64,000 bases of DNA from Ashinkailepas kermadecensis (taxonomy: Eukaryota; Arthropoda; Thecostraca; Neolepadidae): assembly GCA_034440615.1 (NCBI GenBank), contig JAOTOM010003825.1, positions 62,001 to 126,000 on the forward strand. Reading direction: 5' to 3'. The translations under genes and the position numbers were made by a program. The first letter of the stretch is position 1; each line of letters begins with the position of its first letter. The notes under the pieces are model-generated. The model saw nothing but the letters and a program-made list of their open reading frames with translations. It had not been told where the DNA came from and ran no database searches. This document shows, in pieces, positions 10,699 through 21,930 of the stretch.

Positions 10699-10944
10699 CA
10701 ATGGCGGATTCAGGAGGAGGGCACGGGAACATGCCACCCTGCTCCACCCCAGGTGTTCTGACTTGCAGCAAAATCGGTATTTATTCCCGATTCGCGGGAA
10801 AAACGAAAGCATTTAATGTAGAAAATTTGTTATAATCTGAAGCTCCGGAAATACGCAATCGAAACCAGATTATATTTTTGTGTGTGTAATATGCGGTGCT
10901 TCTCCATTTTCCCCGCTCAAGCCGGCTGGCTGGATCCGCCTCTG
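10699..10944. mobile_element. Possible short element with GGCGGAT termini
   Basis: Starts CAATGGCGGATTCAGG and ends CTGGATCCGCCTCTG, which pair as an imperfect terminal inverted repeat. The two 8-bp flanks do not match each other, so transposition is not demonstrated. Confidence 0.35.
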
Positions 10945-11310
10945 TTCACGAACATCTGGCACATCAGATCTACTCATGAGACATACACAACCCGTGGGCT
11001 ACAACGCGGGGACGCCGGCTGGTTTGCCGGCGCTACAACTGCCTGGGTGCCACCGGCTCGACGACAACGCTGATTGCCATGCAGAGTAACGGCCGGGCGA
11101 GAGGTCATTTATCGCTTTTGCCAAGCTCACGCCGGATGTTGTCCCCGCAACCTCACCACGGGTACTTAGTCGACTGTCACACCACGCCTGTTTGAACGAA
11201 TGCGGTCATGAGCGGCAACGCAACCAGCGAAAATGCTGTGAAATTGTCCCGCTGCGTCGTCATTCACGACGTGTGGGTCACGTGTGCCCGACGTACGAAT
11301 ACAACTCGGC
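10945..11310. other. Unassigned stretch, partly GC-rich
   Basis: A GC-richer patch with GCCGGC words lies near 11010-11060. Small overlapping open frames only, no supported gene. Confidence 0.4.
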
Positions 11311-11520
11311 AGGCAGCCAACTCCGCGCACAAGCCAACTCCGCGCACAAGCCAACTCAGCGCACAAGCCAACTCCGCGCACAAGCCAACTCAGCGCACAA
11401 GCCAACTCAGCGCACAAGCCAACTCAGCGCACAAGCCAACTCAGCGCACAAGCCAACTCAGCGCACAAGCCAACTCAGCGCACAAGCCAACTCCGCGCAC
11501 AAGCCAACTCAGCGCACAAC
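11311..11520. repeat. 17-bp minisatellite
   Basis: About 12 copies of CAACTCAGCGCACAAGC, with a CTCCGCGC variant interspersed. Because 17 is not a multiple of three and the unit lacks stops, all three plus frames are open across it. None is a gene. Confidence 0.95.
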
Positions 11521-12300
11521 GTCGCCTTACGGTTAGCCAGCCATGGCTACCTTTCATTGATATGTCCATGTAGGTCATTTCATTTGTGTCGAATGGATCG
11601 AGTGGTGCGAGGGGTGAAGCCAGGAACTTTGATTGCGCTGGTGCCTGATCAGAGGAAGTACCTCGGGAGAGGATAATTGTCGCTTCATGAGAGGGTGCTT
11701 CCAAGCCATCGCTGTGGCCATCACTGTTCCAAGGTGGCGTTAGCCCCACCTCTTCCACGGTCCACCCACGAGTGATGCTGCTTTCTCGCAATAGCACCTT
11801 CACAAGCAGTACGGTACATAACCCTCACAAGCAATAAGGCATAGCACCCTCACGGTTATCTAACCTGAGCTATGCAGAATGGTATGCAAGTTGACAGGTA
11901 ACATGAGATAAACCATGCTCACATTGGTCAACCAGATTTCTAATTGGAATGTGGGATTCGTGGAATCTGTAACAAGGGAGCATAATTATCATGAATATCA
12001 TCGAGCTTTGGCAGCCATTACAGTGAGCGTATTGTGAATATCATAAAATCATCATGTCGGAGCTATTTCCACGAGTATTCCACTATACAAGCTGAACTTC
12101 TCTATTTCACTGCCCACATGCCTAATCAATCCACTTTGGTCATATCACACAGGCATGGCCAAGAGGGCTGGGGACGCATCCCAAAGCTTTCCATAAATTT
12201 AGCATTATGCATTATGTGTCGGAAGTTGAACTTACTAATCAACCTAAAATCTCGGCCGTCCACCGTCCCAAATCTGCGCCGACGCTAGTGGCCCGTCACC
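11521..12300. other. Unassigned AT-rich stretch
   Basis: No gene supported. Short overlapping frames only. Confidence 0.45.
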
Positions 12301-12323
12301 TGTGCGTTGATCTGTGCTGATCG

Positions 12324-12623
12324 ATGCCCTACCTGTTCAGAAGCTGTATGGCAGTCACCCAGCCCAGGCGGTGGCGCTCCCGCACAGTCGGCTGTCAAGG
12401 GGTGGACGTGCTCACGGTGGCGCACGTGCCGCCCACCTGGCTCGACACGGGATATCCTGCCCGACGGCGTCGTCCCCGCCGGATCCGCCGCCCAGCCGTG
12501 GATAATGGCGCGCCTAATGCTCGGATGTCGTGTTCGCGCCATGCGACCAGCCCCGGCAACAGCCCAACTCGACCGACCTGCACACGGTCTCTCAGGGAGC
12601 TCGGAACGGATTATTATCGGTGA
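12324..12623 (+). CDS. Possible small ORF or exon in a CpG-rich island
   Basis: A 99-codon frame from ATG to TGA, GC-rich in third positions and beginning MPYLFRSCMAVTQP. The middle is arginine-rich. An overlapping minus-strand frame (12285-12542) is also open, which GC-rich DNA often produces, so the direction is not certain. No domain is recognised. It could also be an exon of a larger gene, or the CpG-rich 3' flank of the K2P gene. Confidence 0.2.
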   Translation: MPYLFRSCMAVTQPRRWRSRTVGCQGVDVLTVAHVPPTWLDTGYPARRRRPRRIRRPAVDNGAPNARMSCSRHATSPGNSPTRPTCTRSLRELGTDYYR

Positions 12624-12852
12624 TGCTGCCCCGCACCGTCATTCACAGCGATTGTATTTTCCGTGTGTGATGTGCTGTTTTTTTTTCGCTGTCGGCGCGT
12701 GATACAAATGCAATTTGTAATTTGTCCGCCAACTCGGGCAAAGTATCGTCTCGTCAGTGCGATCAGCCTCAACAAAACGTCAAACGAGTACAACAACATT
12801 CACAGCGATGTGCGGTCACTGGCAGTCCGGCGTGACAAACAACGCACAAACA
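12624..12852. other. Unassigned stretch downstream of the K2P gene
   Basis: AT-richer sequence on the 3' side of the minus-strand K2P gene. No clear polyadenylation signal (AATAAA on the minus strand) was identified. Confidence 0.4.
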
Positions 12853-13190
12853 TGCAGCCACTCGGCCTCGGCAGGTGGCCCGACTGTGACGTCACACGGT
12901 CAGGGCAGGTCGGCGCCGGCCCGCGGGCGGCGCCGACTCGGCCTCGGCAGGTGGCCCGACTGTGACGTCACACGGTCAGGGCAGGTCGGCGCCGGCCCGC
13001 GGGCGGCGCCGTGCCGAATCAAGCCACCCGGCCTCGGCAGGTGGCCCGACTGTGACGTCACACGGTCAGGGCAGGTCGGCGCCGGCCCGCGGGCGGCGCC
13101 GACTCGGCCTCGGCAGGTGGCCCGACTGTGACGTCACACGGTCAGGGCAGGTCGGCGCCGGCCCCGCGGGCGGCGCCGTTCCGAGTGAGC
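12853..13190. repeat. GC-rich 76/90-bp repeat carrying four TGACGTCA sites
   Basis: Four copies of a block made of CCTCGGCAGGTGGCCCGACT, GTGACGTCACACGGTCAGGG and CAGGTCGGCGCCGGCCC. The perfect CRE palindrome TGACGTCA recurs at 12887, 12963, 13053 and 13129. The array ends about a dozen bases before the K2P stop codon (13202), on the 3' side of that minus-strand gene. It would fall in the 3' UTR if transcription continues through it. Confidence 0.9.
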
Positions 13191-13201
13191 CGTGTGCTGT
13201 G

Positions 13202-15000
13202 CTACCGCCGCCGGTCGCGTCTGCCGAACCCGCAGCCGGCGAGCAGCCGTCCCAGCCGCTGACAGCGCGTCACCACCTCCGCCTGCACCAGGCTGAACGA
13301 CATGGCGATCACGGCCAGCCCCAGCACCAGGTAGAGGCAGCAGAAGAGCAGCCGCAGCCGCTCGCCGCCCGTCTCGGCGCGCATCGCGCCCGCGCCCGGC
13401 GCCGGCTCGCCGAACCCGATCGTCGACAGCGTCACGAAGCAGAAGTAGACGCCGTCCAGGAAGTGCCAGCGCTCCCACCAGGCGAACGCCGCCGCGCCCG
13501 AGCACACGTACGCGGCGAGCACAGCCAGCACCAGCCAGAGGGGCACACGGCCGCGAGCGCGCGCCGTCCGCACGTGGTCGTCGCCGCGCGGGGCGTGGCC
13601 GCCGCGCACGGAAGGCGTCTCGACGCGCCGCAGGTGGTGGGTGGACGCCGAGCAGACGCCCGAGTCGGCGCTGGACGAGGCCGACAGGAGGGAGGCGGCG
13701 GCCAGCGGCGCCGCTCGCGCTGGCCCGCCATGGTGGCCCCTGTCGGCGGCGGCTGGCCCGCAATGGTGGCCCCTGTCGGCAGCCGCCGGCCCGCCATGGT
13801 GGCCCCTGTCGGCGGCCGCCGGCGCGCGCGTGCTGCTGCCAACGCTCTGCAGGAGCGGCGCCTCGCAGTGGCGAGTCGCCGCGGTCGGCTCGCCTCCTGC
13901 CGGCTCGCCTCCTGCCGGCTCGCGCTTGCCTCTGGTGCGCTCTGGAGCACGTGCGGCGACGTCGGGACTCGGGCCGACCGGGTCCGCGGCGGGGTGCGGC
14001 GGGTGTTCCGAGATGCCGGCCAGACGGCCGTCCCTGGCGTCGCTGAGGCGGCTGTTCTGGCGGCGCGGAGGCTCCGGCGGCGCCGGCCGCTGTCGCAGTG
14101 TCGCCGGACGCGCGATCAGGTCGGCGGTGAACGCGACACTCTTGAACTGCTGGCTGGCGGCGACGGCCACGTTCGTGCCGTCCACCCCTGCCGCCAGCAC
14201 GACATCGATTCCGCCAGCTGCTGCTTGGCGCGCGGCAGGCAAGCAAGCCAAGCTTTGGGCGGCGTCGCCGACGCCCGCGCCCTCAGCGGCAGCCACACTC
14301 GGCCGAGGGTCCACCAGTTCGGCGACAGCCACGTCGGCAGCGACTGTACCAGCATCGACTGCAGCGGCAGCTGCTGCAGCTCGCCCGTCGTCCGGCACGC
14401 TGCTCGCGGCTCGCCGGCCCTCCGGGCTCGCGTGGAGTTCATCGACGGCGCCGACGACGGCCACGACGTCCGGCGAGTCGCCCGCCCCGTCTCGACGGTC
14501 GGCGAGCGGCGGCGCAGCGTCGCGCCAGTCTCGGAACGCGCCGCCGTCTCTCGCCGGCCGCTCGTCTCGGAGCGGCCCGCCCGGGTTGGCGCACTCGCCG
14601 CCGCACCTCACGCCGCAGACGACGCCGGCCAGCGTCAGCACCGAGCTTCGGTCCGAGCTGGAGCCGCCTGAGCTCCTCCACACACCGGCGGCGTGCGCCG
14701 AGCACCGCCGGCCGGCCACCGGGGCGTGTCCTGTCCTCGTCTCCACACCGCCCACGCCGCCGTGGCCGGACCCGGCGGCCGGTCGCCCGCTGGCCGCCGG
14801 ACGGCACCCCGCCACGCCACCGTCGGCGCCCACACGGTCGCCGCCGGCGGAGGAACACCGCTGATAGGCGAGGCTGAACGTGTCGGCCATCAGCTGGCCG
14901 ACGTTGGTGAGGCAGAGCAGCATGAGCGGCACGCCGACCAGCGCGTAGAACACGGTGACGATCTTGCCGGCGTCCGTGCGCGGTGTGATGTGGCCGTACC
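13202..15000 (-). CDS. Two-pore-domain potassium channel (K2P), last exon
   Basis: K2P subunits dimerise into background K+ channels of the plasma membrane. The exon opens at a CAG acceptor (15001-15003) inside the first Gly codon of GYG. It reads [15 protein letters not shown] (end of P1) and [18 protein letters not shown] (TM2). A loop of about 430 residues rich in Ala, Arg, Pro and Gly follows. Then come [17 protein letters not shown] (TM3), [15 protein letters not shown] (P2 filter GFG), [20 protein letters not shown] (TM4) and a short basic tail ending in TAG. TM1, the P1 helix and the N terminus lie in unseen upstream exons. The long TM2-TM3 loop recalls TRESK and some arthropod K2Ps, but the exact subtype is open. 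P2 has Glu where GFGD is usual. Plus-strand open frames across it are shadows. Confidence 0.93.
13727..13818. repeat. 33-bp coding repeat in the K2P loop
   Basis: Three copies of CCATGGTGGCCCCTGTCGGC plus GGCCGCCGGCCCG, giving three 11-residue repeats of the type [11 protein letters not shown] in the channel's intracellular loop. The length keeps the frame. Confidence 0.85.
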
Positions 15001-15010
15001 CTGCCGGACA

Positions 15011-15259
15011 ACCACAGTCACCGTCACCGTCACCGTCACCGTCACCGTCACCGTCGCCGTCGCCGCCGCACCGTCACCGTCACCGTCACCTCATGTCACC
15101 TAGTCACCGTCACCTCTGCCGGTCACAGTCACAGTCACCGTCACCGTCACCGTCACCGTCACCGTCACCGTCACCGTCACCGTCACCGTCACCGTCACCG
15201 TCACCGTCACCGTCGCCGTCACCGTCACCGTCACCGTCACCGTCACCGTCACCGTCACC

Positions 15260-15298
<39 letters not shown>

Positions 15299-15895
15299 AC
15301 CGTCACCGTTACCGTCACCGTCACCGTCACCGTCACCGTCACCGTCACCGTCACCGTCGTTGACACAGGCACAGACACAGACACAGTCAGAATCACAGAC
15401 ACATGTACATACACATACAGATGCACAATCACAGTCACAATCACAGTCGCAGTCACAGTTACAGCCACGGCCACAGTCACAGTCACAGTCACAGTTGCAG
15501 TCACAGTCACCGTCACAGTCACAGATACAGTTACAGTCACGGTCACGGTCACAGACACAATCACAGTCACAGTCACAGTCACAGTCACAATCACAGTCAC
15601 AGTCACAGTCACAGTCGCAGTCACAGTCGCAGTCGCAGACATAGACACAGACACAGGTCACGGTCACTGTCACTGTCACTGTCACAGCCAGTCACTCACT
15701 GTCACAGTCTCAGTCACAGTCACAGTCACAGTCACAGTCACAGTAACAGTCACAGTCACAGTCACAGTCAAGTCACAATCACGGCCACGGTCACGGTCAC
15801 CGTCACGGTCACGGTCACGGTCACGGTCACGGTCACAGTCACAGTCACAGACACAGACACAGACACAGACACAATCAGAGTTACGAGTACGGGAA
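15011..15895. repeat. Hexanucleotide microsatellite in the K2P intron
   Basis: The first part (15015-15360) is mainly CACCGT repeats with GCCGTC variants. The second part (15361-15895) shifts to CACAGT, CACAAT and CACGGT variants. It begins about 15 bp upstream of the K2P acceptor at 15001. Because the unit is 6 bp and stop-free, long frames such as TVTVTV and SPSPSP open on both strands. None is a gene. Confidence 0.97.
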
Positions 15896-16194
15896 TGAAC
15901 GATTTGATGGGCAAACACGTCGGCGACAAATACATATGTGCAAAACCAGCCACGGGCACCAAGAACAGGCACTGACACAAGAGTAGGCACTAACATGAGC
16001 ACATGAACCGAAAGCGGAACAAGCACAGACACGGACAAAGGCACATGCTCATGCACACGTTCCTCCACTGCCACTATCACCACTTCCCCCACCGACGCCG
16101 TTACTATCGCCATCGCTGGCATATTCACCGCCATTATCACCGTCACTGTTGCAAGCACACACTCTAGATCAGACACCACTCGCGCCTGCAAGGT

Positions 16195-16665
16195 GTGATA
16201 CTTCCCGCCAGTGGAGCGTGACACTTCCCGCCAGCAGAGCGTGACACTTCCCGCCAGGAGAGCACGACACTTCCCACCAGGAGAGCGTGACAGTTCACGC
16301 CAGTGGAGCGCGACACTTCCACCAAGGGGGAAGAACCCAGGGGGGGGGACCAGTGGCGTGACACTTCCCGCCGGAGAGCACGACACTTCCTACCGGAGAG
16401 CGTGACAGTTCGCCAGTGGAGCGCGACACTTCCAGCCAGGAGACCGTGACACTTCCCACCAGGAGAGCGGACACTTCCCACCAGTGGAGCGTGACACTTC
16501 CCGCCAGGAGAGCACGACACTTCCCACCAGGAGAGCGTGACAGTTCACGCCAGTGGAGCGCGACACTTCCAGCCAGGAGACCGTGACACTTCCCACCAGG
16601 AGAGCGGGACACTTCCCACCAGTGGAGCGTAGCAGTTCCCGCCAGTGGAGCGTGACCAGTGACGT
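16195..16665. repeat. About 23-bp satellite (GTGACACTTCCCGCCAGTGG)
   Basis: About 18 copies of a unit of about 23 bp alternating CGCCAGTGGAGC and CACCAGGAGAGC endings. A G run with CCAGTGGCGTGACAC interrupts it near 16335-16360. Two further copies sit alone at 21463-21512. Confidence 0.92.
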
Positions 16666-18180
16666 CGCCACGAAATACTTCCAGGGGGGGGGGCAATGTT
16701 GAAAGGGGGCCTCCTGCTCCCCAAAAGGAGGCCTCCACTGTGTTAGGGCCTCCTATTGTCTTTTTTAGGCTCTTAGTATGGTTCCAGAATGGGAAACATG
16801 ATTTCATATTGATGTCTTGTTTGCTCTTGGCATGGTGTATCATTTGCGCAAAACAAAATAGCAACAATCTTCGTCTTTATTTTGGCTGAGAACTGAGCCA
16901 TACCAGGGTATAAATAAGTAATATGTGGATAAATACCTAAGTGCCAAAACAAATCAATGTCTTAATGCTTTCTCGACCAGAAGAATCTTCCCGCTGGCCT
17001 CTAGAGCGCAGCGAGCTGGCGGGGCTGGTGCTGAGCATATATTACAGATATCTCCCATTGATCAACCCACTGATATGTCCACCAAGTCTAACTGAATTTA
17101 GTTAGATTCGTCACTTCTGTTCATCAGTCATTCCCATCAGCTTGATGTCATAAGCAAGCTTAAACAATCATTTCTCAGTCCTAGGACGACAATTTCGCGA
17201 AGGTGACAACGAAAAGTTGATTGAGTAGGTTTTCTGATCGCCATCTTAGGGATTTTTTTAAATAACATTTTTTGCTGGCTGCAAGGCACCTGGCACACAA
17301 GTTAAAATGATAAATCCTCAGCGAATAAATTCACGGCAAGAACAAGCATTGAACAACAATGCATAAATGACAATACAACAATGTAACAATGGTAATGCGT
17401 AAATAACGCAAAACCTTCAAATTCCACGCCGACACGCCCATGGTTTTCGCTGTGCTGTACAGTTTTGTAAATGACGTTGTTGAGAAGGTATTGAAGCTGG
17501 GAAGCTCTAATCACGCATGATGTAATCACAGAAGACAAGTTTGTAGGAAGAAAATGCATTTAAAAACATAATTCCTCCCATTTTATATGGGGTATCGGTG
17601 TTGTTCTGTGTGCTTGTGAGGGGGAATTTTCCCCCTCAATGTCGGATTTGCCCCATGGGCGTATGCTTCTGAAAATTATTGGGGGACCAGTGGCGTACCT
17701 ATATTTGCGTCAAGGGGAGGGGGCAAACGTATTTGGAGGGGGTCCACATACCGCATTAAAAAGTCCTCGGATTTCGACCACTATTTTGTCAAAGGGGACC
17801 TTCTGAAATTAAATAATTAGTGACCAACTGAATTGCGCTGTGGAGGGGCCTAATCTACCACTATTGTTTCTGATTCGTCGGATTTCAACCCTAACTCCCC
17901 CACCCTGTCCTAAGGTTTTCTTTTGGTATTCCTTGATATGCCACCTCACACTGCTGAAATTACACCTACGCAAATCACTTTAAAATGTAAAATTTCCCAA
18001 TTTCAGACATTTCAGTTCATAGTGCCCGGTTACCACGACGCCAACGTTCGTGCACGTGCACACCCATCTTGCGCATTCGGCACATTCGCCACACTTCGTG
18101 CGATGCTACGGTTTCTGCTAGGCCTCCTACGTTTTGCTAATTGCAGCCACATGATCCCGATGATCCCGATGTGTTTATTT
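16666..18180. other. Unassigned AT-rich stretch
   Basis: Contains G runs near 16685 and CCAGTGGCGTACC near 17694, a possible element terminus. Open frames are short. No host gene could be supported. Confidence 0.45.
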
Positions 18181-19690
18181 AGTGCCCGGTCTTTTTGTTC
18201 GTTTTGGGACCATGTTGCTTTTTGCATCCCCAGCCTCTTTTTGCAGGCCCTTGTGCGGTCGCATGGCACCTATATGCCTTGGGAACTTCCGGTGTATTTC
18301 CTTTAGAGCTCCCGGCATGTTTATTTAGGGCTGCAACGCATGTTTAAGGCCCTGTCGCTTTTTGCGGGACTCTGGAGGGTCAGTTGCATTTTCGGCCCCG
18401 TTGTGCTCTTTGGGTTCCGCTGTGTCTATTTGGGGCTTCTGACGCACATTTGTGGGTCCCCAGTACGATTTTGGTGCTTCGGTGCGATTTTTCTAGGTCG
18501 CGAGACTTATTGCGCTCAGGCGCGTGGTTCCGGGGACCCAACGCCAGTTTTCTGGGCTCAACGCAAATATTGTGGATCTCTTCTTAATTGTCTTTGAAGT
18601 CCGAATCCCGGCCTGATTTTTCGAGCTCCTGGCGCCATGTTTTTGTATCTCACCTCGATTTGTTCGAGCTCCGATATATTTTAATATGTTCGGGGACGTA
18701 CGCGATTTGTGAAGGCATCTGATGATATGTTCCGTGCTCCAGAGCCATTTTCCTGACCCGGACATTTATTTTTGTTGGATCCCTCCATACTTTGGAGAGC
18801 TCCGGCTTGATTTTTTTCGGATAACGATTCGATTTTTGTGGTCACACTGTGCTAATGTGGGGCCTTAGACGCCAATTTTGGGGAGCCCCGACGTTAATTT
18901 TGTTATGCCCAGACCAAATTTTTGAGACTACCGATGGGAATTGTGGGTCCCGAGCGCGATATTTAGGGGGACCGGTTCGAGTTTGCATGGCGCGTTGTGC
19001 TTAGCTGTGGCCCCAACGCGATCGTGGCGGTTCCTGTTGCAGATTTTCGGGCATCGGAGCGAGTTTTCTGGGGCCCGTCGTATTTATTTGGAGCCCCCTG
19101 CACGAATTCTGGTGGACCGACGCGAATTTTTGTGGCCCCAGTGCGATTTTTGGGGGCCAAGGCACGATTTTTTTCGGTGCCCTGACACGTTTTTTTCGGT
19201 GCCCAACGGGTTTTGGGGAGACTTTGACCCGATTTTGAGGCCGCAGAGTGACATTTCGGTTGATAAATGATTTGTTTTGGGCAGCTGCAACTTTTGGGGG
19301 CCCGGCGCGATCTTTTGGGCCACCAGTGTGATTTTGAGGGGCTGCGACGCGACTTTTTTTTAGTCCAATGTAATCTTTTGTATCCCAACGTTATTTGCTT
19401 GGATCCCTAGCGCGATTTTTAGCGACCTCGACACTTTTTGGGGGTCCAATACGTTTTGGAGTCTTTTGGCACCATTGCTGGGGTCCTAGAGTGATTATCC
19501 ATATCTGGATTGTTTTTCGTTTCCCCGGCTTCATTTGTGTCCCAATGAGACTTTTGGGGAACGGTACGACCTTTCGTGCCCCTAGCGTGATTTTCATGGT
19601 CCGGGCGTGAATTTTTGGTACCCCATGCTCAGTGTGATTTTCAGGGGTTCAGGCCGAACCTTTTTGGGCCCATACTGTGATTTTCAAGTA
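18180..19690. repeat. Strongly diverged short-period repeat, GCGATTTTTGGGGCC type
   Basis: The sequence repeatedly returns to phrases such as GCGATTTTTGGGGGCC, CGCGATTTTTGTGG and GACGCGACTTTTTTT at intervals of about 25-35 bp, with heavy divergence. It looks like an old decayed minisatellite. A similar block recurs at 21930-23165. Long frames through it are not credible proteins. Confidence 0.65.
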
Positions 19691-21330
19691 CCCGGCACGA
19701 CTCCTACCATTTCTTAAGGGCTTCTTCTTGCAAATTATAGGCCTCCTCTCGCGTCTTAGGGGTCTCGTCTCATTTCCTGGAGCCTCTTTACCGGTTTTGG
19801 ATGGCTCCTCTTGTGTCCTACCCTCCTTCATATTCAATGGCCCTCCTCTCCCGTCTTGGAGGGCATCCTCCTACATCCTGGGGCCCCTTTAACATGGCAT
19901 GGGGCTTCCTCTCATGCTCCAGGGGCATTATCTGCCAAATTAGGGGTCTCCTACCACGCCTCGTGGGCCTCCTTTGTCCTGTCAAAGCCTTGCCCGTCTT
20001 GAGGGGATCTTCAGTTTTGGAAACCTCACCTTCTTCCATACCTGCTACCAACTCCCATCTTAAGGACCTCCTCTCATTTCCTGGGAACTCCATCCGGTCT
20101 TCAGGGCCTCATTCGGCCCTGGAGACTGCCTACTCCGTCTTGAGGGACTCCTCTCGAGTCCGGCAGTAGCCTCCTTTTCTTTTCTAGAGGCCTTCTTTGT
20201 CAAATTAGGAGCCTCCTCTCGCGTCTTGGGGGCCTCCTGCTCTGTGTTTTGATTCGATCTTTGCCAATTTTAGGGGTGGCCTCTTATCTCCTGGTGGACT
20301 CCTCTTCTCTCCCAGGTGCCTCATCTTCCAAATTACAAGCACACTTTACTATCTCAGTTGCCTTGTCATCTCCTGGGGACCTTCCTACCCGTCTTGGAGC
20401 CTTCTTTCTCGCCTGGGAGCCATCCCTCTTATCTAATGGTCTTTATCTCCTGTTTTAGGGGCCTCCTCGTTCATCATGGGGTCTCATTTCCAATTCTTCG
20501 AATTAGGTGCCTCCTGCCACGTTTGCGGTCATCCTTTTCTATCTTGGTGGAAGCTTACCCATTTTGGGGCTTGCTTTTGCGTCTCCGAAGCCATATCTCA
20601 TATTCACTGTCTTTCCCTTCCGTCTTAGGGCCTCCTCTCACTTTCTTGGGCCTCCCTTCCCGTATTGGGGCCTCCCTTGCAATCATGGGGGCCTCCTTTG
20701 CAATTATGGGGGCCTCCTTTGCAATTATGGGGGCCTCCTTGGCAATCCTGAGGGCCTCCTTTGCAATCCTGGGGGCCTCCTTTGCAATCCTGGGGCCTCC
20801 GTGCCAATTGTTGACACTCTTCTTTTTTCTTTTCTTTTTTCAAATTAGGGGCCTCCTCTTACGTCTTGGAGGCCTCCTCGCCTGTGTTTTGAACCTCATT
20901 ATCCACTTAGCATAGCGCTTTTGTGTCATAGTCCCAAATTTTCTCTCCTAGGGTCCTCCTCTTCCAAAATATGTGCCTCATCTGGCTGGTCTAAGTGGCC
21001 TTCTCTCATTCCTGCGGAGACCTTCTTACCGATCTTGGGGCTCCCTCTTGCGTCCGGAGAAATATCTCATATCATTCCTTATTTTCTATTGTGGGGGCCT
21101 CCTCTTCCATCTTGGGGGCCTCGTTTTCCAAATTAAGAATATCCTACCACCCATCGGAAGCCATCTTGTCTAACCTGGGTGGCTTCTTGCCCGTCTCGGT
21201 GGCGTCCTTTTCGTCCTGGGGGCCTCCTCCCAATCTCTGTCCTACGTATCTTTAGCGACCTGATTATATTTCCCGAGGGCCTCGTTGCCAGTCTTGGGGC
21301 CTTCTTGACAGCATGATCTACTGTCTCGTC
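19690..21330. repeat. Diverged short-period repeat, GGGGCCTCCT type
   Basis: GGGCCTCCTCTC, GGGGGCCTCCTTTGCAAT and CTTGGGGGCCTCC recur every 25-40 bp. The cleanest stretch is about 20640-20800, where CAAT(T/C)(A/C)TGGGGGCCTCCTTTG repeats six or seven times. Confidence 0.7.
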
Positions 21331-21384
21331 GGCCTCCCTGCTCGCCTTTTTTCCTATGCATTTCCGGATAGGGGCGTCCTCAAA

Positions 21385-21460
21385 TTTCAGTGTGTGGGGG
21401 GGCAGTCTCACGGCAGGGGGAGGCGACTGCCCCCTCTGCCCCCGGTGGCGACGCCCCTAA
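21385..21460. other. Possible element terminus, G/C-run rich
   Basis: CCCCCGGTGGCGACGCCCCTA resembles the reversed end of the CAGTGGCG-type elements seen elsewhere in the window. No partner end or target duplication was found. Confidence 0.3.
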
Positions 21461-21462
21461 GC

Positions 21463-21512
21463 GTGACTCTTCCCACTAGTGGAGCGTGACACTTCCCGCC
21501 AGTGGAGCGTGG
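21463..21512. repeat. Isolated copies of the 23-bp satellite
   Basis: Two copies of the unit that forms the array at 16195-16665 (GCGTGACACTTCCCGCCAGT), about 5 kb away, directly beside the element-like terminus at 21385-21460. Confidence 0.85.
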
Positions 21513-21930
21513 CACTAAAGCGCGATCGAATCTAGGACGGAAGCGCCGATATGCTACGCTTAGTACTCGGCATTGTGCAACATGGGACTCGTGGGAATCG
21601 AAGCCAAATCGAAAAGCAGGGAAGTTAAGTTCAGATAGCAAAGTGAACTCGATAGAAATCACGCATGACTTGATTCATTTATGGATGCCCTTAGTGTACC
21701 TCACAATACCCCCGCAGAACTGCACGGTGATTGTTGTAATGCAACAGACATTCATTCGCGAGGATTGAAAGTGAAACTACGAATGAATTAGTCAAACAGA
21801 TGGATAAAATACGGCTGACAAGTACGGTTGTCCTGCAAAAAAAACTTTCTGAAAGAATTCTGGGTGTGCACTTTCCATCGTATCCAGGTGGTATTCAGAG
21901 CGAGCTTTCGCTCAGTCAGAAACAATCTTC
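21513..21930. other. Unassigned stretch
   Basis: AT-rich sequence with no supported gene. Confidence 0.4.

Noticed and set aside
12962..14864. Plus-strand frames of 569 and 407 codons opposite the K2P exon.
   Set aside because: They are shadows of a very GC-rich true exon on the minus strand whose pore and membrane segments are recognisable.
15100..15685. Long Thr/Val, Ser/Pro, Asp/Cys and Ser/Gln repeat frames on both strands.
   Set aside because: They are translations of a stop-free hexanucleotide microsatellite in an intron.
20316..20915. A 199-codon hydrophobic frame.
   Set aside because: It runs through the diverged GGGGCCTCCT repeat and shows repeat-derived LGASFAI units, so no independent coding evidence exists.
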